NCBI GenBank assembly: GCA_024234215.1
Contig: JACKOQ010000003.1
Location: 186,001 to 250,000 of the forward strand
Direction: 5' to 3'
Origin: Pseudomonadales bacterium
GTDB taxonomy: Bacteria; Pseudomonadota; Gammaproteobacteria; Pseudomonadales; UBA5862
Length of the DNA stretch: 64,000 bases
Shown: one piece after another, positions 50,014 to 58,190 of the stretch
Layout of the letters: each line of letters starts with the position of its first letter
Position numbering within the stretch: position 1 is the stretch's first letter
Translations under genes and position numbers: made by a program
Notes under the pieces: model-generated
What the model saw: the letters and a program-made list of their open reading frames with translations, nothing else
The model's database searches: none
What the model was told of the DNA's origin: nothing

Positions 50014-51657
50014 GTGGTGACAGCAAGCAATGGCGGCAAGCCGATGGGCAACGTTGCCAGAAGCAGGCATGAGGCGGTGGCCAGCCAACTGCTGGCCATC
50101 TACGAAATCAGCAAGGTGCTCGGCTCCTCCCTCGACACCGAAAAGAGCCTGCGCGGGGTGCTGAACATTCTGAGCGCCCACCTGCGGATGCGCCGTGGCA
50201 TGGTCTGTCTGCGCCAACCCTCCGGCGGTTTTTACATCGCCGGCGCGCCCGATCTGACCAGTCAGGAGATCGAACGGGGCAAATACCGCAGCGGCGAGGG
50301 GGTGATCGGCCAGATTATCAAAAGCGGCATGCCGATCGTCGTGCCCGACATCCGCCTGGAGCCACGCTTTCTCAACCGCACCGAATCACGCGACTTTTCC
50401 GCCGATCAGGTGATCGCCTTTCTGGGTGTGCCGATCCAGGCCGGCAATGAACTGCTCGGCGCCCTTGCGGTCGACCGCGAAACGGAAGATGCCCTCAGCA
50501 CCACCCATTTCGAACGGGACATCCGCTTTCTGAAGATGGTGGCCAATCTGGTCGGCCAGATGATCCGGCTGCATCGCAACATCGCCGCCGAACGCGAAGA
50601 GCTGCTGGTCGAGAGGAGTCGCCTGCAGAAGGAGCTGCGCGGCAAGTACAGCCTCGACAGCGTGATTGGCCAAAGCAGGCGGATGCAGGAGGTGTTCGCC
50701 GAGGTGCATCAGGTGGCGCCGAGTCGGGCCACGGTGCTGCTGCGCGGCGAGAGTGGCACCGGCAAGGAGGTGATCGCCCGGGCGATCCACTATCTGAGCC
50801 CGCGCAAGGACAAACCCTTCATCCGCGTCAACTGCGCCGCACTGACCGAGTCGCTGCTCGAATCGGAGCTGTTCGGCCATGAGAAAGGCGCCTTCACCGG
50901 CGCCACCAGCGACCGCAAAGGGCGGTTTGAACTGGCCGATGGCGGCACGCTGTTTCTCGATGAGATCGGCGAGGTCTCCCCGGCCTTTCAGAGCAAGCTG
51001 CTGCGGGTGCTGCAGGAGCGCGAGTTCGAACGGGTCGGTGGCAACCGGCCGATCCATGTCGATGTGCGGATCATCACGGCCACCAACCGGAATCTGGAAG
51101 AGGCGGTATCGAACAAGGAGTTCCGGGCCGACCTCTACTACCGCATCAATGTGGTCACACTCGCGCTGCCGGCCCTGCGCGAGCGGCGCGAAGACATTCC
51201 GCTGCTGGCGGCATTCTTTCTGGACAAGTTCAACCGCGAAAACCAGCGCAAGCTGACCTTATCGGCCGAAGCGGTGCAGATCCTGCTCACCTGCAACTGG
51301 CCCGGCAATGTGCGGGAGCTGGAGAACTGCATCGAGCGCACCGCCACCATGACCCGTGGCACCCTGGTGCAAAACCTCGACCTGCCGTGCCAGCAGGGCA
51401 AATGCTTCTCGATGCTGTTGCAGATTCCCGGCAACCAGCCTCTGCCGCAGCCATCGAGCGACGAGCCGCAGTGGCGCGCGCCCGCGCTTGCAGAGTTCAG
51501 TGACGAGGCCGCAGACAGCTCCGAGCGTGACCGGCTGATTCAGGCCATGGAGCAGTCCGGTTGGGTCCAGGCCAAGGCGGCACGGCTGCTCAACCTCACG
51601 CCACGCCAGATCGGCTACGCCTTGAAGAAGCATCAGATTCCACTCAAGCATCTGTAG
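50014..51657 (+). CDS. nifA: NifA, sigma-54 activator with oxygen-sensing Cys motif
   Basis: The transcriptional activator of nif genes. The 547 residues contain an N-terminal GAF domain (about 25-190), an AAA+ domain with Walker A GESGTGKE (245-252), GAFTGA (292-297) for sigma-54 contact and FLDEIGE, and a C-terminal Fis-type helix-turn-helix (AKAARLLNLTPRQIGYALKKH). Cys427, Cys439, Cys459 and Cys464 are spaced x11-x19-x4, the redox motif of rhizobial NifA that makes the protein itself O2-sensitive; Azotobacter and Klebsiella NifA lack it and use NifL. No nifL is nearby. The start is GTG 50014 after AAGG. Confidence 0.95.
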   Translation: MVTASNGGKPMGNVARSRHEAVASQLLAIYEISKVLGSSLDTEKSLRGVLNILSAHLRMRRGMVCLRQPSGGFYIAGAPDLTSQEIERGKYRSGEGVIGQIIKSGMPIVVPDIRLEPRFLNRTESRDFSADQVIAFLGVPIQAGNELLGALAVDRETEDALSTTHFERDIRFLKMVANLVGQMIRLHRNIAAEREELLVERSRLQKELRGKYSLDSVIGQSRRMQEVFAEVHQVAPSRATVLLRGESGTGKEVIARAIHYLSPRKDKPFIRVNCAALTESLLESELFGHEKGAFTGATSDRKGRFELADGGTLFLDEIGEVSPAFQSKLLRVLQEREFERVGGNRPIHVDVRIITATNRNLEEAVSNKEFRADLYYRINVVTLALPALRERREDIPLLAAFFLDKFNRENQRKLTLSAEAVQILLTCNWPGNVRELENCIERTATMTRGTLVQNLDLPCQQGKCFSMLLQIPGNQPLPQPSSDEPQWRAPALAEFSDEAADSSERDRLIQAMEQSGWVQAKAARLLNLTPRQIGYALKKHQIPLKHL

Positions 51658-51740
51658 CGCCCCGCCGCTTCATCCCGGTGCGATCAGCCGCCTCGCTCCG
51701 CCTGTCGGCTCTGCAACAAAAACGACACCGACATCGATTG

Positions 51741-51756
51741 TGTCTGATTGCCGACA
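51741..51756. promoter_or_regulatory. NifA upstream activator site of nifB
   Basis: TGTCTGATTGCCGACA is a perfect TGT-N10-ACA about 70 bp upstream of the nifB sigma-54 promoter. Confidence 0.78.
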
Positions 51757-51814
51757 ATCGCCTCCTCTACGTGAATTTTTATACTTAACAATGGGTTGGA
51801 TTCAGCTCTCATCC

Positions 51815-51830
51815 CGGCACGCTGTTTGCG
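51815..51830 (+). promoter_or_regulatory. Sigma-54 promoter of the nifB operon
   Basis: CGGCAC-GCTGT-TTGCG differs from TGGCAC-N5-TTGCW only at the two outer bases. The inferred mRNA start is about 50 nt before nifB. Confidence 0.8.
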
Positions 51831-51890
51831 TAGAGGGTTTGACAGCCAAATTCTTCATCCAGACAGACTTGCAAGCCATTGGAGCGGAAC

Positions 51891-53456
51891 ATGGATCAGA
51901 GCAACACGTTGAGCCCCATCAGCCTCTCGTCTCCAGCACCACTGGAGCAGATCATGCAGGAGATCGCCGAGCACAAGGGCTGCGGCACCACCGGCGGCAG
52001 CGGCAAGGCGAGCTGCGGCTCGTCGGACGGCCCGGCCGACATGGCGCCCGAGGTGTGGGAGAAGGTGAAGAACCACCCCTGCTACAGCGAGGAGGCGCAT
52101 CACCACTACGCCCGCATGCACGTGGCGGTGGCACCGGCCTGCAACATCCAGTGCAACTACTGCAACCGCAAGTACGACTGCGCCAATGAGTCCCGCCCCG
52201 GCGTGGTGAGCGAGAAGCTCACCCCCGAGCAGGCAGCCAAGAAGGTGCTGGCGGTGGCCTCGACCATCCCGCAGATGACGGTGCTCGGCATCGCCGGCCC
52301 GGGCGATCCGCTCGCCAATCCCGACAAGACCTTCAAGACCTTCGAGCTGATCTCGAAGACCGCGCCGGACATCAAGCTGTGCCTGTCGACCAATGGTCTG
52401 GCGCTACCCGACCACGTCGACACCATCGCCAACTTCAACGTGGACCACGTCACCATCACCGTCAACATGGTCGACCCCGAGGTCGGCCAGCACATCTACC
52501 CGTGGATCTACTACAAGAAAAAGCGCTGGACCGGGATCGACGCCGCGAAGATCCTGACCGAGCGGCAGATGCAGGGGCTGGAGATGCTGACCGCGCGCGG
52601 CATCCTCAGCAAGATCAACTCGGTGATGATCCCGGGCATCAACGACCAGCACCTGGTCGAGGTGAACCGGGCCGTCAAGAGCCGCGGCGCCTTCCTGCAC
52701 AACATCATGCCGCTGATCTCGGCGCCCGAGCATGGCACCGTGTTCGGCCTGAACGGCCAGCGCGGCCCGACCGCGCAGGAACTGAAGGCCCTGCAGGACG
52801 CCTGCGAGGGCGAGATGAACATGATGCGCCACTGCCGCCAGTGCCGCGCCGACGCGGTCGGCCTGCTGGGTGAGGACCGCAGCGCCGAGTTCACCACCGA
52901 CAAGATCGACGCCATGGAGGTGGTCTACGACGCCGACACGCGCAAGGCCTACCAGGCGCTGGTCGAGCAGGAGCGCCAGGCCACGGTCGCGGCCAAGGAG
53001 GCGGAAAAGGCCGAGCTGGCCAAGCTGGCTGACGCCGAAGGCATCAGCCTGCTGATCGCCGTCGCCACCAAGGGCCAGGGCAAGGTCAACGAGCACTTCG
53101 GCCACGCCAGCGAGTTCCAGATCTACGAAGTCGACGCCAAGGGCTCGAAGTTCGTCGGCCATCGCCGCGTGGATCTGTACTGCCAGGGCGGCTACGGCGA
53201 GGAGGACTCGCTCGAAACCGTCATCCGCGCCATCAACGACTGCCACGCCGTGTTCGTGGCCAAGATCGGCGGCTGCCCCAAGGACGACCTCAAGAAGGCG
53301 GGCATCGACCCGGTGGACAAGTACGCCCACCAGCACATCGAGCAGTCGGTGATCGCCTACTTCATGGACTACGTCGGCCGCGTGCGCGCCGGCGAGATCA
53401 CCCACCAGAGCCGCGGCGATGCCGACATCCGCCAGGGTGCCTTCATCGCCGCCTGA
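51891..53456 (+). CDS. nifB: NifB, radical SAM FeMo-cofactor precursor synthase
   Basis: Fuses two 4Fe-4S clusters with an interstitial carbide to make NifB-cofactor. The 521 residues carry the radical SAM motif CNIQCNYCNRKYDC (about 92-105) with GIAGPGDPLANP, further cluster cysteines (MRHCRQCRADAVG) and a C-terminal NifX-like carrier domain (about 395-500, starting LLIAVATKGQGKVNEHFG). A Gly/Ser-rich Cys-containing segment precedes the SAM domain. ATG 51891 follows GGAGC; TTG 51879 is less likely. Heads a long nif operon. Confidence 0.98.
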   Translation: MDQSNTLSPISLSSPAPLEQIMQEIAEHKGCGTTGGSGKASCGSSDGPADMAPEVWEKVKNHPCYSEEAHHHYARMHVAVAPACNIQCNYCNRKYDCANESRPGVVSEKLTPEQAAKKVLAVASTIPQMTVLGIAGPGDPLANPDKTFKTFELISKTAPDIKLCLSTNGLALPDHVDTIANFNVDHVTITVNMVDPEVGQHIYPWIYYKKKRWTGIDAAKILTERQMQGLEMLTARGILSKINSVMIPGINDQHLVEVNRAVKSRGAFLHNIMPLISAPEHGTVFGLNGQRGPTAQELKALQDACEGEMNMMRHCRQCRADAVGLLGEDRSAEFTTDKIDAMEVVYDADTRKAYQALVEQERQATVAAKEAEKAELAKLADAEGISLLIAVATKGQGKVNEHFGHASEFQIYEVDAKGSKFVGHRRVDLYCQGGYGEEDSLETVIRAINDCHAVFVAKIGGCPKDDLKKAGIDPVDKYAHQHIEQSVIAYFMDYVGRVRAGEITHQSRGDADIRQGAFIAA

Positions 53457-53490
53457 GCCTCTTTTTTCATCATCCAGCAGGAGATCTTTC

Positions 53491-53715
53491 ATGGCTTACA
53501 AGATTGTCGCATCGCAATGCACCGGCTGTTCGGCCTGTGAACCCGAGTGCCCCAATGTCGCGATCTATGAAAAGGATGGGGTCTTTGTCATCAACCCCAA
53601 AAAGTGCACCGAATGCATCGGCTACTTCGATGATCCGCAGTGTGTGGCGGTCTGTCCGGTGGACAACACCTGCGTCATCGACGGCGCCCAGCCGCGCTAC
53701 CAGGCCAGAGCATGA
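53491..53715 (+). CDS. fdxN: FdxN-type 2[4Fe-4S] ferredoxin
   Basis: A 74-residue ferredoxin with CTGCSACEPECPNVAI and CTECIGYFDDPQCVAVCPVD. The eight-residue insert between the second and third cysteines of the second motif is characteristic of nifB-linked FdxN, which supplies electrons to NifB. AGGAG precedes ATG 53491, 34 nt after nifB. Confidence 0.94.
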   Translation: MAYKIVASQCTGCSACEPECPNVAIYEKDGVFVINPKKCTECIGYFDDPQCVAVCPVDNTCVIDGAQPRYQARA

Positions 53716-53723
53716 GGTGACCC

Positions 53724-54095
53724 GTGAACATCACCCTGACGGCAGCAGCCGAAAAATTCATGCAGCGCATGGTCCGCTTCGGCGGCGAGGGCGTGACCGG
53801 CTTTCGGTTGCAGGTGAGCCCGGGCGGCTGCTCGGGCGTCACCAGTGAGTTCAGTGTGGAGCAGTCACCCCGGCAGGGTGATGCCGTGCTGGAGTGCAAC
53901 GGCTTCAAGCTGTTTCTGCCGGTCGAGAGCCGGCTTCTGCTCGAAGGCGCCACCGTCGGCTTTGCCGAAACGGCCACCGAGTCGGGCCTGACCTTCCGCA
54001 ACGTCGCCGGAGCCGGCAATTGCAGCAGCACGACGGCCACTCCCGCGGTGGCGGTCTCCGCCATCGTCCGCCGCGTTCAACCGAATGGGCAGTGA
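53724..54095 (+). CDS. HesB/IscA-like protein with incomplete Cys set
   Basis: A 123-residue A-type carrier relative in the nifB operon. LQVSPGGCSGVTSEFSV retains the first cysteine, but the C-terminal C-G-C is reduced to a single one (AGAGNCSSTT). Two of the three normal ligands therefore remain, which may alter cluster binding. Similar HesB-like proteins occur after nifB in Azotobacter. GTG 53724 has AGGTGA upstream, 8 nt after fdxN. Confidence 0.8.
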   Translation: MNITLTAAAEKFMQRMVRFGGEGVTGFRLQVSPGGCSGVTSEFSVEQSPRQGDAVLECNGFKLFLPVESRLLLEGATVGFAETATESGLTFRNVAGAGNCSSTTATPAVAVSAIVRRVQPNGQ

Positions 54096-54101
54096 AAGCC
54101 G

Positions 54102-54662
54102 ATGTCAGCCGCCAGCCACTGGATCACCGACCTGCACTGCGCGTCGCGGCCCGCTGCCCTGCTGGCCGATGCAGACTGGGCTGCGGCCTGCCTCGGCGGG
54201 GCGCTGCCCGAGGCAGTCGAAGCAGCACTGCGCGCCGCCGGCTCGGCCTATGCCGATGACGATCTGGCCGAACGGCACCTGCTGCAGGCCTCGGCCCTGG
54301 CACCCGACCATCCGGCCGTGCTGATCGCCTGGTACCGGTTCTGTTTCTACAAGGGCCGGCTCATGCAGGCACGCGAACTGGGGCTGCGCTGTCTTACGCT
54401 CGCTGCCCGCGGCTGTGGTCTGCCAGAGAGCTGGCAGACGGTGAGCGCCACTGCGGCACGCTTCGATGACTTTGCCGCAGTGGCCGAGCGCTTCTATCTC
54501 TTCTCCCTGAAGGGCTGCGCCTATCTGAGCCTGCGGCTGGGCGATCTGAGCCTCGGTCAGGCCATGCTGGCCAAGTTGCGCGAACTCGATCCGGCCGACC
54601 GCCTGGGCGGCGCGGTGCTGGAACAGGTGCTGGCACGCCGGGGAGCGGATGATGACGAGTGA
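54102..54662 (+). CDS. Nif-associated helical (TPR-like) protein
   Basis: A 186-residue protein, alpha-helical and without membrane segments. LLQASALAPDHPAVLIAWYRFCFYKGRLMQA (about residues 62-92) and YLSLRLGDLSLGQAMLAKLRELDPADRLGG (about 145-175) read as TPR-like helix pairs. The function is not known; comparable genes stand between hesB and LRV genes in other nif clusters. It overlaps the next gene by 14 nt. Confidence 0.7.
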   Translation: MSAASHWITDLHCASRPAALLADADWAAACLGGALPEAVEAALRAAGSAYADDDLAERHLLQASALAPDHPAVLIAWYRFCFYKGRLMQARELGLRCLTLAARGCGLPESWQTVSATAARFDDFAAVAERFYLFSLKGCAYLSLRLGDLSLGQAMLAKLRELDPADRLGGAVLEQVLARRGADDDE

Positions 54663-55431
54663 GATCGCCACGCTCACCTGGATTGGGCAGCCGGTCGATT
54701 GCCGCCAGTGCGACCACCATGCACTGCAACGCGATGGCGGCTGCAGCCCCGGCCATGCCTGCATGAATGACCGCTATGCGCCACGCATCGACCGCTTCTT
54801 TGCCCGTCACCCCCAACTCGCCGGCAGCCATCTCGACCACCCCTATTTCGAGGTGCGTGCGGTCGCGGCGCGTCATGTCGACCTGTTCCAGTTGCGCCGT
54901 CTGGTCGATGACCCGGATGAGATCGTGCGCTGGAGTGCGGCACAGCGCCTGCCGCTGCGCCAGTTGTTGCCGCTGATCCATGACCCGAGCCGCGAGGTGC
55001 GGATCCGGGTGGCGGGACGGCTGCCACCCGAGGCATTGCGGGCGATGGCCGACGATGCCGATTACTACGTGCGTCAGATCGTCGCGCGCCGCCTGCCGGC
55101 CGGCTTGCTCAGAGTGATGCTGGACGATCCCGACCCCGGCGTGCGCAGGCTGATCGCGCTGCGGGCCGATGAGGCGCTGCTCCCGCAGCTCTGGAACGAT
55201 CCCGACCCGGAAGTGCGGCTGCTGCTGGTGGAGCGCGCTGCACCACGGCAGCTTCTCCACTGGCTCGATGATCCTGACTGGCGGGTCCGCCACGCGGTGG
55301 CCAGACGGATCGAACCCGGCCATCTGCCGCAACTGGCGGACGATCCGGACCCCATCGTGCGTGAACTGGTGCGGCAACGCCGTTGCGGTGGCGATGGCCT
55401 GGCTTCGAACGATCTGGCTTCGATGGAGTAG
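54649..55431 (+). CDS. LRV (leucine-rich repeat variant) protein with 4Fe-4S domain
   Basis: A 260-residue protein. The N-terminal cluster domain has CRQCDHHALQRDGGCSPGHAC (residues 18-38), four cysteines as in the Azotobacter vinelandii LRV protein. Then come about eight repeats of roughly 24 residues with the pattern DDPDxxVRxxVAxRLPxxxLxxL, a superhelical scaffold. Its role in nitrogen fixation is unknown. Start ATG 54649 or 54652; the stop is 2 nt before the next gene. Confidence 0.9.
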   Translation: MMTSEIATLTWIGQPVDCRQCDHHALQRDGGCSPGHACMNDRYAPRIDRFFARHPQLAGSHLDHPYFEVRAVAARHVDLFQLRRLVDDPDEIVRWSAAQRLPLRQLLPLIHDPSREVRIRVAGRLPPEALRAMADDADYYVRQIVARRLPAGLLRVMLDDPDPGVRRLIALRADEALLPQLWNDPDPEVRLLLVERAAPRQLLHWLDDPDWRVRHAVARRIEPGHLPQLADDPDPIVRELVRQRRCGGDGLASNDLASME

Positions 55432-55433
55432 CA

Positions 55434-55757
55434 ATGATGGGCGACATCAGCCGTGACAGCGATTCGACCGAACTGCATGGCCCGCCGGCCTTCGCCTATG
55501 GCGACCGGGTGCGATCGAGGCGCATGGTGCGCAACGACGGGACCTTTCCTGGACGTGAAATCGGCGATGTGCTGGTGCGCAAGGGCGACATCGGCTATGT
55601 CACCAGCATCGGCACCTTTTTGCAGCGTTTCTACATCTACGGCGTCGATTTCATCGACCATGGCTACTGCGTCGGCATGAAGGGCCGCGAACTGGAGCCC
55701 CTGCCCTGGTCGGAACAGGTCGATGCCACCCCATCCTCATCCGGGAGCACGCCATGA
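55434..55757 (+). CDS. nifZ: NifZ, P-cluster maturation factor
   Basis: A 107-residue NifZ; the domain covers residues 15-95: YGDRVRSRRMVRNDGTFPG, GDIGYVTSIGTFLQRFYIYGVDF and CVGMKGREL. NifZ acts with NifH to form the second P-cluster of NifDK. It overlaps a second NifZ-like gene by 4 nt. ATG 55434 or 55437. Confidence 0.93.
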   Translation: MMGDISRDSDSTELHGPPAFAYGDRVRSRRMVRNDGTFPGREIGDVLVRKGDIGYVTSIGTFLQRFYIYGVDFIDHGYCVGMKGRELEPLPWSEQVDATPSSSGSTP

Positions 55758-55996
55758 TCGATCGGCGACCGCCGCGCTACGACTGCGGCCAGCAGGTCCG
55801 CGCCCAGAGCGACCTCTACAACGACGGCTCCCATCCACTGGCCGAGGCCGGCGCCCTGCTGATCGAGGCCGGGGCGGTCGGCGAGATCGTGCGGGTCGGC
55901 CTGCATCAGCAGGCCAATGTTCCGGTCTACCTGGTCGATTTCATCGAGCACAGAGCGGTGCTGGGCTGCCTGGAAGAGGAGCTGGTACCGCTGTGA
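55754..55996 (+). CDS. Second NifZ-family protein
   Basis: An 80-residue protein: YDCGQQVRAQSDLYNDGSHP, GAVGEIVRVGLHQQANVPVYLVDF align with the beta-barrel core of NifZ, lacking its N-terminal extension. A tandem NifZ pair also occurs in other gammaproteobacterial nif clusters. It starts in the stop of nifZ (ATGA). Confidence 0.85.
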   Translation: MIDRRPPRYDCGQQVRAQSDLYNDGSHPLAEAGALLIEAGAVGEIVRVGLHQQANVPVYLVDFIEHRAVLGCLEEELVPL

Positions 55997-56028
55997 AGCC
56001 ATCGAACTGCAACCGGACGAGGTGAGTC

Positions 56029-56451
56029 GTGGAGCGCCAAGAGCGTGAGTCGGCAGCAACGCCATCACTGCAAACCACGCTGCTGCATCTGCCGGGGCGG
56101 CCCGCTGAAGCAGTGGTTCAGCAGGGCAGCGCTGTACATCACCCCAACGAGTTCGACCGCCATCGCATCGGCGCGATGCTGGTTCACCGCCGCCGCTACC
56201 GCTATGTGCAACCGACGGTCGTACCAGAGAGCAGCGGCTACCGCATCGAGAGCCCCTGCTGTTCACGCAACCTGGAGCCGGACGGAGGCGTGATCGACAT
56301 CGCCCGTCTGGAGTTCGTCATCGGTCGCTGCTGGCGGCTGTTCCGCAAGGAGCACCAGAGCGGTCAGTGGCAGCTCCATGGCGTCTACGCCAGCCTGCGC
56401 GCCGCGCTGGCACCGGTCAATGCCGATCCGAAGCGGCTGTTCTGGCCATGA
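56029..56451 (+). CDS. Nif-operon protein of unknown function (DUF3024-like)
   Basis: A 140-residue cytoplasmic protein with GTG 56029 after GAGG. The second half (YRIESPCCSRNLEPDGGVIDIARLEFVIG, CWRLFRKEHQSGQWQLHG and a final RLFWP) recalls DUF3024-type proteins, with a Cys-Cys pair added. The first 40 residues are polar and unconserved in look. No catalytic motif. Its place inside the nifB operon is the only hint of function. Confidence 0.6.
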   Translation: MERQERESAATPSLQTTLLHLPGRPAEAVVQQGSAVHHPNEFDRHRIGAMLVHRRRYRYVQPTVVPESSGYRIESPCCSRNLEPDGGVIDIARLEFVIGRCWRLFRKEHQSGQWQLHGVYASLRAALAPVNADPKRLFWP

Positions 56452-56527
56452 GTGGTCGATCGATTCACTCCACGGCGGCGCTGCTGTCGCACCCCCACCT
56501 CCACCCGGGCAACCCACGGAAAAACCG

Positions 56528-56740
56528 ATGAAAGTGATGATTCGCAAGAGTTCCTCGGGCCAGTTGTCGGCCTATGTGCCCAAAAAGGATCTGGAAGAGC
56601 CGATCGTGGCCATGGAGAAACCCGACCTGTGGGGCGGCACCGTCACGCTCGCCAATGGCTGGCGACTGCTGCTGCCGGCCCTGGCGGCGGAGACGACCCT
56701 GCCACTCACCGTCGATGCCAGGCGCATGGACGATGCGTGA
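56528..56740 (+). CDS. nifT: NifT/FixU family protein
   Basis: A 70-residue beta-rich protein: MKVMIRKSSSGQLSAYVPKKDLEE and WGGTVTLANGWRL are the NifT/FixU signature. It is found only in nif clusters; deletions elsewhere have little effect. It overlaps the next gene by 8 nt. Confidence 0.93.
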   Translation: MKVMIRKSSSGQLSAYVPKKDLEEPIVAMEKPDLWGGTVTLANGWRLLLPALAAETTLPLTVDARRMDDA

Positions 56741-57017
56741 AGCGGTGCTGACCATGGAACTGCTGGCCGAACTGGAAGGCTGGCTGTCGTCGCCCGATCT
56801 GACCCGCCAGCAGTTGCCGGCATTGCGTCAATCGCTGGCGGGCATCGGTCTGCACAGCTGCGATGCGGCCGATGTCGACGAGGCACCCTTTCGCGACTAC
56901 CCCAACTGCGCGCTGCATCTGCTCGACACCCGCAACCACTGCGTGCAGATCACCCGCGATCCCGCCCGTGCCACCGCACTGCTGCTGGCCATGCGCCGAC
57001 CCGGTGCCCAACGATGA
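56733..57017 (+). CDS. Small nif-operon protein, unknown
   Basis: A 94-residue protein starting at ATG 56733 inside the nifT stop (ATG 56754 also possible). LLAELEGWLSSPDLTRQQLPALRQSLAGIG is helical, and NCALHLLDTRNHCVQITRDPARATALLLAMR forms the C-terminal half with two cysteines. I do not recognise a family. It overlaps the DegT-like gene by 4 nt, so the two are probably made together. Confidence 0.65.
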   Translation: MREAVLTMELLAELEGWLSSPDLTRQQLPALRQSLAGIGLHSCDAADVDEAPFRDYPNCALHLLDTRNHCVQITRDPARATALLLAMRRPGAQR

Positions 57018-58165
57018 GCGCATTCGAGATTCCGCTCTCCGATCCCGATCTGACGCAGCTCGAACTCGATGCCGTGATCGATCTGCTCAAATCGACGCGC
57101 ATCTCATCCGGACCGGTTGTTGAGGCTTTCGAAGCCGCCTTCGCCACCTATCTGGGACGGCGCCACGCCATCGCGGTGGCCAGCGGCACCGCGGGTCTGT
57201 GGCTGCTGCTGCGAGCCTGCGAAATCGGCCCGGGTGACGAAGTGGTCGCCTCGGCGTTCGGCTGGCAGCCGCTGGCCCATGCCATCGCCCTGAGCGGCGC
57301 CCGCCCGCTCTTTGCCGATGTCGACTACTGGTCGGGAACCATGTCGCCCGAGAAGGCCGCTGCCGCCATCACACCCGCCAGTCGCGCGCTGCTGGTCGGC
57401 AACAGCAATGGCCATCCCGCCGATTGGGACGCCTTCACCCGGCTGGCGCAACAGCATCGACTGCTGCTGATCGAGGACTCCAGCGAAGCCATCGGCTCAC
57501 GCCGCGGTGGGCGGCTGGTCGGCAGTTTCGGAGCCTGCGCGCTGTTCGACTTCTCTCAGCCCGGTGCGCTGGTCTGCGGCGAAGGCGGCATGGTGGTGAC
57601 CGATGACAGCGCACTCGCGGCCCGTCTGCGCACCCTGCGCAGTCGCCATCCCGCCGACCGTCACTCGGTGGTCAGCGCTGGCCTGCCCTGCGCACAGCTG
57701 GCCATGAGCGACCTCACGGCCGCGCTTGGTCTGGCGCAACTGTCGCGACTGCCGGCCATTCTCGAGCGTCGGCGGCAGGTCGAGGCGTTCTACCGTGAGC
57801 AGATCCTCTCTTTCGAAGGGATCAAACCACCCTATCAGGCACCCGATGTCGAAGAGGTGCACTGGTTTCTCTATCTGGTCCACCTCGGCACCCGCTTCAG
57901 CCGTTCGAGCCGCGACGCCATCGTCGATGACCTGCACACCGAGGCGATCGAAGCCTATCCCTACTGCCAGCCACTGCACCGCCAGCGCGCCTATCTGCCG
58001 GCCGGCACCGCCGTCTCGCGGCTGCCGGTCACCGAAAAACTGGCCGACCGCGCCCTGGCGCTGCCATTCCACGCCCATCTGGACGAAGAGCAGGTGGCGT
58101 TCATCGTCGCCACCCTCAAGGATGCCTCGATCAACGTGGGCGCCGGCACCACCATCTATCTATGA
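57014..58165 (+). CDS. DegT/DnrJ/EryC1-family aminotransferase-like protein lacking the PLP lysine
   Basis: A 383-residue fold-type I protein. SSGPVVEAFEAAFATYLG, VASGTAGLWLLLRA, the Asp of IEDSSEAIGS and the GEGG loop (189-192) are DegT features. The lysine that should form the Schiff base five residues before GEGG is Gly184 (SQPGALVCGEGG), with no lysine nearby. It is therefore probably not an aminotransferase; it might bind PLP or a sugar nucleotide without catalysis. Such genes sit in several nif operons with no known job. Confidence 0.8.
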   Translation: MSAFEIPLSDPDLTQLELDAVIDLLKSTRISSGPVVEAFEAAFATYLGRRHAIAVASGTAGLWLLLRACEIGPGDEVVASAFGWQPLAHAIALSGARPLFADVDYWSGTMSPEKAAAAITPASRALLVGNSNGHPADWDAFTRLAQQHRLLLIEDSSEAIGSRRGGRLVGSFGACALFDFSQPGALVCGEGGMVVTDDSALAARLRTLRSRHPADRHSVVSAGLPCAQLAMSDLTAALGLAQLSRLPAILERRRQVEAFYREQILSFEGIKPPYQAPDVEEVHWFLYLVHLGTRFSRSSRDAIVDDLHTEAIEAYPYCQPLHRQRAYLPAGTAVSRLPVTEKLADRALALPFHAHLDEEQVAFIVATLKDASINVGAGTTIYL

Positions 58166-58190
58166 CCCCGCGATCAACAGGAGATCGACC

